Source: Eubacteriaceae bacterium (GTDB lineage: Bacteria > Bacillota > Clostridia > Eubacteriales > Eubacteriaceae). Taken from it: a stretch of DNA of 64,000 nt. The stretch's first letter is position 1; each line of letters starts with the position of its first letter. The translations under genes and the position numbers were made by a program. Shown in pieces: positions 1-8,668 of the stretch. Location: assembly GCA_016650045.1 (NCBI GenBank), contig JAENWK010000003.1, forward strand, positions 22,894-86,893, given 5' to 3'. Under the pieces are notes generated by a model. That model ran no database searches, had not been told where the DNA came from, and was given only the letters and a program-made list of their open reading frames with translations.

Positions 1-527
1 AAAATCCTGATATCCGACTTTCCATATCCGAAACCACTCGGGGACCTCGGAATAACGAAAAGGATGGCATTGATTATTCCTATATTTCAAAGGAATGCTT
101 TGAAAAGAGAATAAAACAAGGTCAATATTTGGAATATGCCACTGTGTATGAAAATTACTATGGAACCCCTAAGGATTATGTGGAAAACCTGCTTAACTCA
201 GGTTTTGACGTTATTCTGGAAATTGATATTCAAGGGGCAGCCGAAGTACGCAGTAACGATAAAGAAGGTATTTATATTTTCATTGTCCCTCCCTCAATGC
301 AGGAGCTCAAGCGGCGTATTGAAGAACGCGGTACTGAAAGTAAGGAACAAATGGAAATGCGGTTAAATTGTGCTTATGGTGAAATGAAAAATGCCAATGA
401 TTATAGTTACATTGTTATTAATGATGAACTAGAGGATGCGACACAACGTGTTCAGTCCATTATTACGGCTGAAAAATGTCGAACAGAACGTTTGAAAAAT
501 AAAATTGAAGAAATTCTTGGGAGATAA
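1..527 (+). CDS. gmk: Guanylate kinase, 5'-truncated by the window
   Basis: Phosphorylates GMP to GDP in purine nucleotide metabolism. The open frame runs in from the left edge (codons start at base 3) and the start codon and P-loop lie outside the window. The visible part begins with the GMP-binding signature SISETTRGPR followed by DYSYIS, continues with the YGTPKDYVE and LEIDIQGA segments typical of the family, and ends after about 174 codons. rpoZ starts three bases after the stop, the usual Firmicutes order. The internal ATG at 129 is not the gene start, because homology continues upstream of it. Identification is firm. Confidence 0.95.
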   Translation, partial: NPDIRLSISETTRGPRNNEKDGIDYSYISKECFEKRIKQGQYLEYATVYENYYGTPKDYVENLLNSGFDVILEIDIQGAAEVRSNDKEGIYIFIVPPSMQELKRRIEERGTESKEQMEMRLNCAYGEMKNANDYSYIVINDELEDATQRVQSIITAEKCRTERLKNKIEEILGR

Positions 528-529
528 AT

Positions 530-826
530 ATGAGATATCCTGCACTAAATGATTTAATTGCAAAAGCTGACAATAAATATTCACTGGTTCTTGCCACGGC
601 AAAACGGGCCAGAGAAATAATTGATGGTGATGAACCTCTTGTAAAAATTAAAATTGATAACCCAGTGACCATTGCCACCAATGAAATTGCAGAAGATATG
701 ATTCACTGTATTTATCATGAAGGTAAACCTCATAAAACGGAAAAGCTCAATGACATTTTAAAGCATGAAGCAGATGTGACATTCGTTGAAGCAGAAATCG
801 AAGACGCACCTGTCATTAAAGGATAG
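530..826 (+). CDS. rpoZ: DNA-directed RNA polymerase omega subunit
   Basis: Small RNA polymerase subunit (98 aa) that supports assembly of the beta' subunit. The N-terminus MRYPALNDLIAKADNKYSL and the following ATAKRAREI helix match the omega signature. It starts immediately after gmk and the two are probably co-transcribed. The C-terminal half is acidic and less conserved. In many Firmicutes coaBC follows rpoZ; here priA follows directly, so coaBC has been lost from this cluster or moved. Confidence 0.93.
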   Translation: MRYPALNDLIAKADNKYSLVLATAKRAREIIDGDEPLVKIKIDNPVTIATNEIAEDMIHCIYHEGKPHKTEKLNDILKHEADVTFVEAEIEDAPVIKG

Positions 827-839
827 GATTAATAAAGCT

Positions 840-3224
840 TTGAAAATTGCAGAAGTCTTTTTAAACCAGAAAAACAAGCGTATCGATCAAGCCTATGACT
901 ATGTTGTTCCAGAAAATTTGGAGAAGAAAGTTAGAATGGGGATGCGTGTGGTGGTTCCCTTTGGTTTTGGGAACCGGCGGATAGAAGGATTTGTTACCGG
1001 TGTTAAAAAAAACTCGGATTACACCGGGAAAATGAAAGAAGTTCTGGAATGCATAGATAAAGAACCCATTTTACTTAAAGAACAGGTAGAGCTTTGTCTT
1101 TGGATGAAGTCCTATTATTGTTCTTTATTTTATGAAAGCCTTTCTTATTTCACCGCATCGGTTAAAGCAATCCGAGAAATCGAATATCATCAAACCCAGG
1201 AGAAGGATCCGGAGTCGTTAACGGGCAATTGGTTCATAACATACTATTTTAAAAACAAAAATCAAGTGCTGAAAGATAAGAATGTTGAAAAAAAAGATCG
1301 ACACATTTTAGAGGAACTCCTAACCCTTGGGATACTTTATCCCATGAATACCTGGAGAACAGCATCCGATAAGGAAGAATTCTGCTACACCCTCACTGAA
1401 CTTGGGAAAGGCGCTCTTGAAAAAGAAAAAGGTCTTGGAGCTAACCAGCGAAGGCTTCTTGAGTTTCTAAACCAAAAGGATATGACCGATGCTTTGATTA
1501 AAGTATTCCCAGAAAATCTGAAAAGCAGTTTAAAAACCTTAATCAAAAAAGACTATGTTTCAGTCGATCAGATTAAACAACAGTCTTTAGGGAATATAAT
1601 ATTAAAAAGAAAGTCGGCTTGTTTTCCAGAGATTATTCTTGCCGAGAACGAGAAAAAATGGCATAGAGAAACCCAGGATTTAGTCAACGAAAAAAAGGAA
1701 ATTCTTTTTCATGTTTTTGATGGTGCCAGTAAATACCGTTTATTTTTTAAAAGTATTGAAGAAAACCTTAGAAAAGATAAAGGCGTCATTGTTTTATTTC
1801 CGGAAATTAATATTACATTTCAGCGCATGGAAATGTTTTATAAATATTTTGGAGATCAGGTGGGTGTTTTTCATGGGCGACTTACTCAAAAGGAACGCTA
1901 TAACCTTGTTCAAAAAATTCGCAATGGCCAGATTCGCATCATTATTGGTGTCAGAGCAGCCTTGTTTTTACCGATGGAAAACCTTGGGCTAATTATCATT
2001 GATGATGAACATGATCCTTCCTATGTTTCTATGGCAGCCCCAAGATTTCATGCCACCACCATTGCTCGGAAATACTGTGAGCTAACCGGCGCTTCGCTAA
2101 TTCTCGGAGATGATATGCCCCGGATATCGACCTGGTATAAAACAAAAAAAGGCAGAATGAATGTAATAAAAATTGGAGAAGCCCCTGAGGTTCAAAAGCC
2201 CATTGAAGTCATTGATATGCAAAATGAAATTCATCAGGGAAATATGGGTTTTTTTAGTCGACGATTAATTGAATTATTAAAATCAGGTTTGTATCAACAG
2301 AGTTTAAGTGTTCTCTTTATTAATAAAAAAGGATATGCCAACTGTGTTTTTTGCAGAGCATGCGGGCATGTGGAAAAATGTCCTCACTGTGGCATTGCTT
2401 TAAAGTATTTTGAGGGTGGACAACTACTCAATTGTCATTATTGCGGCTACCAAAAAAAAATTCCACTACAGTGCCCAACCTGTGGAAGTGACCAGATAAG
2501 ACATATGGGATTTGGTATTGACCAAGTTGAAGCCCTTCTAAGCAAAGGGTTTCCAGAAGCTCGAGTCCTAAATGTTCAAGGTAATCTTAAACCCACTGAA
2601 ATAAAAAAAATCAACGAGGAATTATTAAAGGGGCAAATTGATATTCTGATTGGTACCCAAATTATTATTAAACACTTTGATTTATCAAAAGCAGGCCTGG
2701 CAGCTGCGCTGCTTATTGACAGTGATCTTAACCAAGGTGATTATCGGTCGGCAGAAAATGTCTATCAAACCTATGGTCGCTTTTTCGGAAAAACCATCAA
2801 GGGAGATACCATTGGGCTCATTCAAACCAATGATCCCGAAAATGACACCATTTATTCCATCGTACATGAAAATTATGAGGATTTTTATGAGGGGGAAATC
2901 AATTACCGAGAGATTATGAAGTACCCACCCATTATGAACATGATTGTCTATGGGGTTTTCCAGGACAACGCCAAAGAGGCTGAAAGTGACGCAATTAAAC
3001 TTTATTTAGCATTAAAGACCAATTTGAAAGAAACCCAGGATTCACAGTACTTTCGAATCTTTAAACCCATCAGTATTGGGGCTATTTCTGGAGGAAATCA
3101 AAAATATCAGATTATCTTGAAAATAAATGATTTAAAAACATTTCGAAAAATAATGTCGGAAATTATTGAATCCGGCACGATTGAAAAATTAAAATCAAAG
3201 GTTTCAATCGAAATTAATCCGTAA
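840..3224 (+). CDS. priA: Primosomal protein N' (PriA) with degenerate helicase motifs
   Basis: Homologue of the replication-restart helicase PriA (about 794 aa). The N-terminal 3'-DNA-binding domain is recognisable (KRIDQAYDYVVP), and the zinc-binding region keeps its eight cysteines from residue 502 on (CVFCRACG, CPHCG, CHYCG, CPTCG). The ATPase core is unusual. Where the family has GxxGSGKT this protein has DGASKY (residues 294-299). The DExH box is DDEH (388-391). The GSATPS motif is GDDMPR (from 423). The GRAGR arginine motif is replaced by TYGRFFGK (644-651). Loss of ATPase activity is inferred, not shown. No ATG fits: TTG at 840, behind GGATAGGAT, is preferred over TTG at 786, which would overlap rpoZ by 41 bases. 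Confidence 0.85.
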   Translation: MKIAEVFLNQKNKRIDQAYDYVVPENLEKKVRMGMRVVVPFGFGNRRIEGFVTGVKKNSDYTGKMKEVLECIDKEPILLKEQVELCLWMKSYYCSLFYESLSYFTASVKAIREIEYHQTQEKDPESLTGNWFITYYFKNKNQVLKDKNVEKKDRHILEELLTLGILYPMNTWRTASDKEEFCYTLTELGKGALEKEKGLGANQRRLLEFLNQKDMTDALIKVFPENLKSSLKTLIKKDYVSVDQIKQQSLGNIILKRKSACFPEIILAENEKKWHRETQDLVNEKKEILFHVFDGASKYRLFFKSIEENLRKDKGVIVLFPEINITFQRMEMFYKYFGDQVGVFHGRLTQKERYNLVQKIRNGQIRIIIGVRAALFLPMENLGLIIIDDEHDPSYVSMAAPRFHATTIARKYCELTGASLILGDDMPRISTWYKTKKGRMNVIKIGEAPEVQKPIEVIDMQNEIHQGNMGFFSRRLIELLKSGLYQQSLSVLFINKKGYANCVFCRACGHVEKCPHCGIALKYFEGGQLLNCHYCGYQKKIPLQCPTCGSDQIRHMGFGIDQVEALLSKGFPEARVLNVQGNLKPTEIKKINEELLKGQIDILIGTQIIIKHFDLSKAGLAAALLIDSDLNQGDYRSAENVYQTYGRFFGKTIKGDTIGLIQTNDPENDTIYSIVHENYEDFYEGEINYREIMKYPPIMNMIVYGVFQDNAKEAESDAIKLYLALKTNLKETQDSQYFRIFKPISIGAISGGNQKYQIILKINDLKTFRKIMSEIIESGTIEKLKSKVSIEINP

Positions 3225-3249
3225 AAAGGATTTGATATAGGAGGAAAAA

Positions 3250-3690
3250 ATGGCAGTGAGACAATTACGAATCGATGACGACCCAATTTTAAGAAAAACA
3301 TCCCGGGTGATAGAAGAAATCGATGATAAAATTCAAACGTTAATAGCAGATATGATTGAAACAATGAATGAAGCGGATGGGGTTGGATTGGCAGCTCCCC
3401 AAATCGGCATTTTAAAAAGAATGGTGATTATTGATGTTGGGAATGGACCGGTGACTTTTATAAATCCAACGATCTTAACAAGTGAAGGTGAAGTATCTGA
3501 TGAAGAAGCCTGTTTAAGTCTCCCTGATCGTTCCGGTTTTGTAATACGCCCGCAATCTTTGGTGGTCGAGGCAATGGACAGTGACGGGAATATTTTTCAA
3601 CTTGAATGTTCGGATTTATTGGCACGTGCGGTTTGTCACGAACTGGATCATCTTGATGGCATTTTGTTTATTGATCACGTAGTAAAATGA
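3250..3690 (+). CDS. def: Peptide deformylase
   Basis: Metalloenzyme (146 aa) that removes the formyl group from the N-terminal methionine of new proteins. All three family motifs are present: GLAAPQIG, EACLS with the metal-binding Cys88, and HELDH (His130, Glu131, His134). The second motif is EACLS rather than the usual EGCLS. AGGAGG lies upstream of the ATG. It overlaps fmt by four bases (ATGA), which suggests translational coupling of the enzymes that add and remove the formyl group. Confidence 0.96.
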   Translation: MAVRQLRIDDDPILRKTSRVIEEIDDKIQTLIADMIETMNEADGVGLAAPQIGILKRMVIIDVGNGPVTFINPTILTSEGEVSDEEACLSLPDRSGFVIRPQSLVVEAMDSDGNIFQLECSDLLARAVCHELDHLDGILFIDHVVK

Positions 3691-4628
3691 AAAAATTAAG
3701 AATTGTTTTTATGGGAACCACCAATTTTGGGGTTCCGGCGCTTGAAAAACTGGTTAATTCCAAATATGAGGTAGTCGCCGTTATCGCTCAGCCGGATCGG
3801 CCGAATAAACGGGGAAAAAAAATCATGGCTTTACCATTAAAGACTAAAGCCATAGAATTGGGACTTAAGGTATTACAACCTGAAAACATAAAGGATCCCG
3901 AATTTGTTAAAAAATTAAAATCTTATAAAGCTGATGTTTTTATTGTGGCTGCTTACGGTCAGATTTTATCAGAGGCAATTCTTTTCATGCCCAAATATGG
4001 TTCATTGAACATTCATGGCTCGTTGCTGCCTAAATACCGGGGAGCAGCACCCATTCAATGGGCCGTTATTAATGGTGAGGAAAAATCAGGGGTTACCATT
4101 ATGCAAATGGATTTAGGAATGGATACCGGAAATATGCTTTCAAAAGCAGAGCTGCCCATTACTGCAGAAACTACCTTTGAAACACTTCACAATGATTTGT
4201 CCTTTCTAGGATCAAATCTTTTATTAAAAACCCTGGATGATTTGGTTTTAGGAAAGCTAAATCCTGTGGTCCAGAATGAGGTGGAGGCAACCTATGCTCC
4301 AAAAATCCAAAAGGATACCGGGCATATTTCATGGGCGTTGACAAGCCACGAAATTTTGGCTCTGATCAATGGCACCGATCCTCAACCAGGTGCCTATTTC
4401 ATCTATGATAATGAAAAAATTAAATGCTTTAAACCGGAAATAGTCCCATGGTTTGGAACAGAAACCCCAGGAACTCTTATTAGAGCTAGCGGACAAGATG
4501 GCTTATGGGTGAAAACAGGGGATGATGCATTAAATATAAGAGAGATCCAGGCCCCCGGTAAAAAAAGAATGGAAGCCAAGGTTTATCTTCGCGGCAATAG
4601 CCTGGAGATGGGAATGCTGCTGAAATAG
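3687..4628 (+). CDS. fmt: Methionyl-tRNA formyltransferase
   Basis: Transfers a formyl group from 10-formyl-tetrahydrofolate to initiator Met-tRNA (313 aa). The N-terminal formyltransferase fold carries the NIHGSLLPKYRGAAPIQWA segment with the catalytic Asn-His pair and the GVTIMQMDLGMDTG motif. A C-terminal tRNA-binding domain follows. The ATG overlaps the def stop. In an acetogen the cofactor is also an intermediate of the methyl branch of CO2 fixation. Confidence 0.96.
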   Translation: MKKLRIVFMGTTNFGVPALEKLVNSKYEVVAVIAQPDRPNKRGKKIMALPLKTKAIELGLKVLQPENIKDPEFVKKLKSYKADVFIVAAYGQILSEAILFMPKYGSLNIHGSLLPKYRGAAPIQWAVINGEEKSGVTIMQMDLGMDTGNMLSKAELPITAETTFETLHNDLSFLGSNLLLKTLDDLVLGKLNPVVQNEVEATYAPKIQKDTGHISWALTSHEILALINGTDPQPGAYFIYDNEKIKCFKPEIVPWFGTETPGTLIRASGQDGLWVKTGDDALNIREIQAPGKKRMEAKVYLRGNSLEMGMLLK

Positions 4629-4694
4629 AACTAAGATGATTTTTAGAAAACCATGCTAATATAAAACTACAATTAAAGAATCGGAGGATAGAAT

Positions 4695-5369
4695 ATGTAT
4701 TTTTTGACATTTATTATACTTATCCCAGGATTATTGCTGGCGGCTTATGCCCAATATCAGGTAAGCAGTGCTTACAAAACATACAGCAATGTTCCTACAA
4801 AAACAGGCATTACCGGTGCCGGTGCAGCCCGAGCAATACTTAATACCAATGACCTTGAAAGCGTTGGCATTGAAGATATTGCGGGGAATCTTACGGATCA
4901 CTATGATCCAAGAAAAAAGGTAATGCGGCTTTCCCAGGGAGTATCACAAAAGGCAAGTATTGCTTCCGTTGGCGTAGCCGCCCATGAAACAGGGCATGCC
5001 CTTCAGGATAAAGATGGATACTGGCCACTGCGAGCTAGAAATATTATTGTTCCGGTTGCCGGTTTCGGTTCCAATTTAGCCTGGCCTTTGTTTTTTATCG
5101 GGTTAATCTTTGCCCAGGGCTGGTTAATGGATCTGGGAATTTTACTTTTTTCCATAGCCTTGCTGTTTACCGTTATTACCCTGCCCGTCGAATTTAACGC
5201 CAGCAGCCGTGCAGTGAAGTCATTAATTGATAATCAAATTATCCAACCGGGGGAAGAAGTTGGCGTGAAAAAAGTTTTAAGAGCTGCGGCCCTGACCTAT
5301 GTGGCAGCTGCACTTATGGCTTTTCTAAATCTATTGCGTTTAGTTATCCTCAGAGGGTCCAGAAATTGA
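4695..5369 (+). CDS. Membrane zinc metallopeptidase, YugP family
   Basis: Predicted membrane-bound neutral zinc peptidase (224 aa). The protein begins with a hydrophobic segment (residues 1-20). It carries AAHETGHALQD with the HExxH zinc motif at His97-His101, then two or three further hydrophobic stretches. The substrate is unknown for this family. It has its own ribosome-binding site (GGAGG) and its stop overlaps the rsmB start (TGATG), placing it in the same transcription unit. The same neighbour pair occurs in other Firmicutes. Confidence 0.85.
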   Translation: MYFLTFIILIPGLLLAAYAQYQVSSAYKTYSNVPTKTGITGAGAARAILNTNDLESVGIEDIAGNLTDHYDPRKKVMRLSQGVSQKASIASVGVAAHETGHALQDKDGYWPLRARNIIVPVAGFGSNLAWPLFFIGLIFAQGWLMDLGILLFSIALLFTVITLPVEFNASSRAVKSLIDNQIIQPGEEVGVKKVLRAAALTYVAAALMAFLNLLRLVILRGSRN

Positions 5370-6694
5370 TGAATATTAGACAACAAGCCCTGGAGACATT
5401 ACTACGGATAAATTATGAAGGTGCCTATTCTAATCTTGAGACAAAGAAGGTTCTTTCAACCAAGGATCTTAAAGCTGAGGATGGACGACTATATTTAAAC
5501 ATTGTTTATGGTTGCCTTCAAAATAGAAGTTATTTGGATTACATCATTAAACAGCAAAGCAGCAAACCCATTAAAGAACTCCATAAAGAGGTTTCGGAAA
5601 TTCTCAGAATGGCCATCTATCAGATTTACTTTCTTGATAAAATTCCCGATTATGCCATCGTCAACGAAGCTGTCAATCTAACCCTTGAGGTTCAACCCCA
5701 GGCAAAAGGTTTTGTGAATGGTGTGTTAAGAAATATAATGAGAAAAATTGAAAAAGTTGGCAAAGATTTTAAATTTGAAAATTGGGATAATGAAAAGGAA
5801 GCACTTTCCATTCGTTATTCACTGCCAATATGGATTGTTTATAAATACTACGAAACCTATGGCGATGAAGCGGCAGAAGCTATTATTCCTCTTCTTAATG
5901 AGAAACCCCCATTTACCATCCGATGTAATACACTCAAGACAACCATGGAAGAATTAATGAACGATCTTAAGGCACTGGGAGTTGAACCCGTCAAAGGTTC
6001 TTTATCATCAAATGCCATTCATATTTCAAATCTAGGGGTTTTTGAAAATAGTATCGAAGAAACCCCACTGTACCCGAATGGTCATTTCGCCATTCAGGAT
6101 CAAGCAGCTTTGGTGACGGTTGATCGATTAGATCCAAAGCCAGGGGATCGGGTATTGGATATGTGTGCCGCGCCGGGAGGAAAAACAACCTATCTTAGCC
6201 AACTGATGGAGAACAAAGGCGTAATTGTTGGACGGGATGTTTCGTCCAATCGATTAAAATTAATTGTTGAAGCGAGTAACCGGCTGGGGTGCACAAACAT
6301 TGTGGTTGAAGCACAGGATGGTTGCGAGCTGCAGGAAAAAGACCGGGAGTCTTTTGATAAAATACTGCTGGATGCGCCTTGTTCAGGACTGGGTGTGATA
6401 CGACGAAAACCTGAAATTCGATATCATATTACTAAGAAAGATCGCAAGGAACTGGTAAAAATTCAGTTTGATCTTTTGGAGAATGCCGTGGCCTGTTTAA
6501 AACATGGAGGAGAACTTCTTTATTCAACCTGTACCATTAATCGAGATGAAAATGAAAATCAAATCAAAAATATTTTGATAAATCATCCTGAATTGAAAGT
6601 GGTTCCAGACGAACAGGGCAATCATTTTACTCAAACCAGTCCATTAATGGACCTTAGTGATGGATTTTTTATGTGTTTATTAAAAAAAGAATAA
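5369..6694 (+). CDS. rsmB: 16S rRNA m5C967 methyltransferase
   Basis: SAM-dependent rRNA cytosine-5 methyltransferase (441 aa). Residues 1 to about 130 form a NusB-like RNA-binding domain. The catalytic domain follows, with the SAM-binding DMCAAPGGKTTYL segment, the DAPCSGLGVIRRKPEIRY motif and the second catalytic cysteine in STCTIN. ATG at 5369 overlaps the stop of the preceding peptidase gene and is preferred over TTG at 5366. Confidence 0.94.
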   Translation: MNIRQQALETLLRINYEGAYSNLETKKVLSTKDLKAEDGRLYLNIVYGCLQNRSYLDYIIKQQSSKPIKELHKEVSEILRMAIYQIYFLDKIPDYAIVNEAVNLTLEVQPQAKGFVNGVLRNIMRKIEKVGKDFKFENWDNEKEALSIRYSLPIWIVYKYYETYGDEAAEAIIPLLNEKPPFTIRCNTLKTTMEELMNDLKALGVEPVKGSLSSNAIHISNLGVFENSIEETPLYPNGHFAIQDQAALVTVDRLDPKPGDRVLDMCAAPGGKTTYLSQLMENKGVIVGRDVSSNRLKLIVEASNRLGCTNIVVEAQDGCELQEKDRESFDKILLDAPCSGLGVIRRKPEIRYHITKKDRKELVKIQFDLLENAVACLKHGGELLYSTCTINRDENENQIKNILINHPELKVVPDEQGNHFTQTSPLMDLSDGFFMCLLKKE

Positions 6695-6715
6695 AGAATA
6701 AAGAATGACAATCGA

Positions 6716-6745
6716 AGTTGCTTTAGGGATAAAGTAGCTTTTTTT
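6716..6745 (+). terminator. Rho-independent terminator after rsmB
   Basis: A ten-pair stem (6716-6725 with 6731-6740, two G-U pairs) with a short loop runs into a T tract. It separates the def-fmt-rsmB unit from the rlmN promoter. Confidence 0.7.
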
Positions 6746-6798
6746 GTATTAATTTATGGTTTAAAATAAGGGCTGAAATAAAAAAGATTTTGAATAAA

Positions 6799-6827
6799 TT
6801 GTATTGAGGATGGATTTTTGATATAAT
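6799..6827 (+). promoter_or_regulatory. Sigma-A-type promoter of rlmN-prpC-prkC
   Basis: TTGTAT (6799-6804) and a perfect TATAAT (6822-6827) are separated by 17 bases. It lies about 65 bases upstream of rlmN and just after the terminator. Confidence 0.7.
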
Positions 6828-6893
6828 GTCTAAGTCTGTGTGAAGCCATCGTCGTGAAAACAGTGCTTCATTAAAAGAATTGGAGGTGAAAGC

Positions 6894-7925
6894 TTGAAGG
6901 AAAATATTTTCGGAAAACAACTAAAAGAATGTGAAACTCTGATGGTTGAACAAGGTGAGCCAAAATACCGAGGTGGACAGCTATTTCAGTGGTTGTACAA
7001 TAAGAAATCCGAGGATTTTAGTGAAATGACAAATTTCTCCAACAAGCTCAGAGAAACCCTTTCAAAAAACTATTCACTGACTCATGGGAAAATTAAAGAG
7101 ATCCAAAGAGATTCATATGATGGCACAAAAAAATATCTCATTGAACTATCCGATGGAGAATGCATCGAATCGGTGCTGATGCACTATCAACATGGGGATT
7201 CACTTTGCGTGTCAACTCAGGCAGGGTGTAATATGGGATGCAAATTTTGTGCGTCAACCCAGGGTGGTAAGATTCGAGATCTCACCTCAGGTGAAATATT
7301 GGATCAAATTTTTTTAATAGAGCAAAAAGAAAAACTACGAGTTTCCAATGTGGTGATTATGGGAATTGGGGAACCGCTTGATAATTATGACCAGGTTCTG
7401 AAATTCATTCGCATTGCCAACACCGGTTTCGGAATTGGGCAACGAAAAATTACCCTTTCAACCTGTGGTTTAGTTCCCGGTATTAATGCGCTGTCAGAAG
7501 AAAATCTTCAGATAAATCTTGCGATTTCTCTGCATTCCGTTTTTCAGGAGCAACGGGAGCAATTAATGCCCATTGCTAAAAAATATGGTTTGAAAGAGTT
7601 ATTAAAAGCCATTGATGATTATTTTATTAAAACAGGACGGCAGGTAACCTATGAATATGCACTGATGGATGGTTTTAACGATCGGGATGTGGATATTAAT
7701 GGTTTAGTTAAACTTTTAAGAGGGTCCCAAAACCACTTGAATCTCATTGGCTTAAATGAAATTCAAGAAGTGGCCTTTAAAGAAAGTTTACAACTCAATG
7801 CTTTCTTCCAGGAACTGGAAAATCGAGGTATTAATGTTACAATAAGACGAAAAATGGGAAGAGAAATTGATGCAGCCTGTGGTCAGCTTCGAAAAAAAAG
7901 AAATAAGGATAAGGTGATTATATGA
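6894..7925 (+). CDS. rlmN: 23S rRNA (adenine-2503-C2) methyltransferase, radical SAM
   Basis: Radical-SAM methyltransferase (343 aa) that methylates A2503 of 23S rRNA, and tRNA in family members studied. The iron-sulfur motif CNMGCKFC is present, followed by the MGIGEPLDNYD segment and, in the C-terminal part, the resolving cysteine region (AACGQLR). The start is TTG with GGAGGTG six bases upstream. It overlaps prpC by four bases (ATGA). Confidence 0.95.
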   Translation: MKENIFGKQLKECETLMVEQGEPKYRGGQLFQWLYNKKSEDFSEMTNFSNKLRETLSKNYSLTHGKIKEIQRDSYDGTKKYLIELSDGECIESVLMHYQHGDSLCVSTQAGCNMGCKFCASTQGGKIRDLTSGEILDQIFLIEQKEKLRVSNVVIMGIGEPLDNYDQVLKFIRIANTGFGIGQRKITLSTCGLVPGINALSEENLQINLAISLHSVFQEQREQLMPIAKKYGLKELLKAIDDYFIKTGRQVTYEYALMDGFNDRDVDINGLVKLLRGSQNHLNLIGLNEIQEVAFKESLQLNAFFQELENRGINVTIRRKMGREIDAACGQLRKKRNKDKVII

Positions 7926-8668
7926 AATGTGCCTATGGATCCAATGTAGGATTATTGAGAAAGGTCAATCAAGATGCCTATTTGGCAGCGACTATAAAAA
8001 ATGTTGATCGAATATCCTATGCTTTTGCAGTTGCAGATGGCCTAGGGGGTCATCTTAGTGGTGAAATCGCCAGTAAAACAGCGGTGGATTTTATTAAAAA
8101 TAATTTATCCACCATTCGCAATTATTTTGATCCTGAAGAAATGATGTCGTTTGTGAATGATATTAACCAGGAATTAAAAAAAATAGGTGATGATGAACCG
8201 GCCCGTTTGGGAATGGCAACAACCCTTACCATGTGTATTCTTGATGCTAATGATTTGTGTATTTGCCATGTTGGAGATAGTCGAGCCTATGTCATTACCA
8301 AGGATGAAATCACTCAATTGACAAAGGATCATTCGTTGGTCCAGATTTTAATTGATGAAGGAAAGATCACTCAGGAGGAAGCAGAAATACATCCTCAGAA
8401 AAATGTCATTACCCGAGCATTGGGAACAGATAATTCGGTAAAAGTAGATTTTTATCGCTATGAAGTAAATCCTAAAGCTGTTTATCTCATTTGCTCTGAT
8501 GGTCTGTTTAATATGGTTTCAGATAGTGAAATGCAGGCCATTGTGAATGAAAATAATCTTGAAGACAGTGCAAAAATGCTCATTGATTCAGCCAATAAAA
8601 ATGGAGGGAATGATAATATCACCGTTGTGCTTTTTGACCCTCTGGAAGGAGTATCGAATGCTCAGTAG
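7922..8668 (+). CDS. prpC: PP2C-family serine/threonine protein phosphatase
   Basis: Metal-dependent phosphatase (248 aa), the partner that reverses the PASTA kinase encoded next. The family's metal-binding motifs are visible: an aspartate near the N-terminus (NQDAY), VADGLGGHLSGEIAS, HVGDSRAYVI, CSDGLFNMV and GGNDNITVVL. The gene overlaps rlmN by four bases and prkC by eleven, so the pair is probably translationally coupled. Confidence 0.95.
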   Translation: MKCAYGSNVGLLRKVNQDAYLAATIKNVDRISYAFAVADGLGGHLSGEIASKTAVDFIKNNLSTIRNYFDPEEMMSFVNDINQELKKIGDDEPARLGMATTLTMCILDANDLCICHVGDSRAYVITKDEITQLTKDHSLVQILIDEGKITQEEAEIHPQKNVITRALGTDNSVKVDFYRYEVNPKAVYLICSDGLFNMVSDSEMQAIVNENNLEDSAKMLIDSANKNGGNDNITVVLFDPLEGVSNAQ

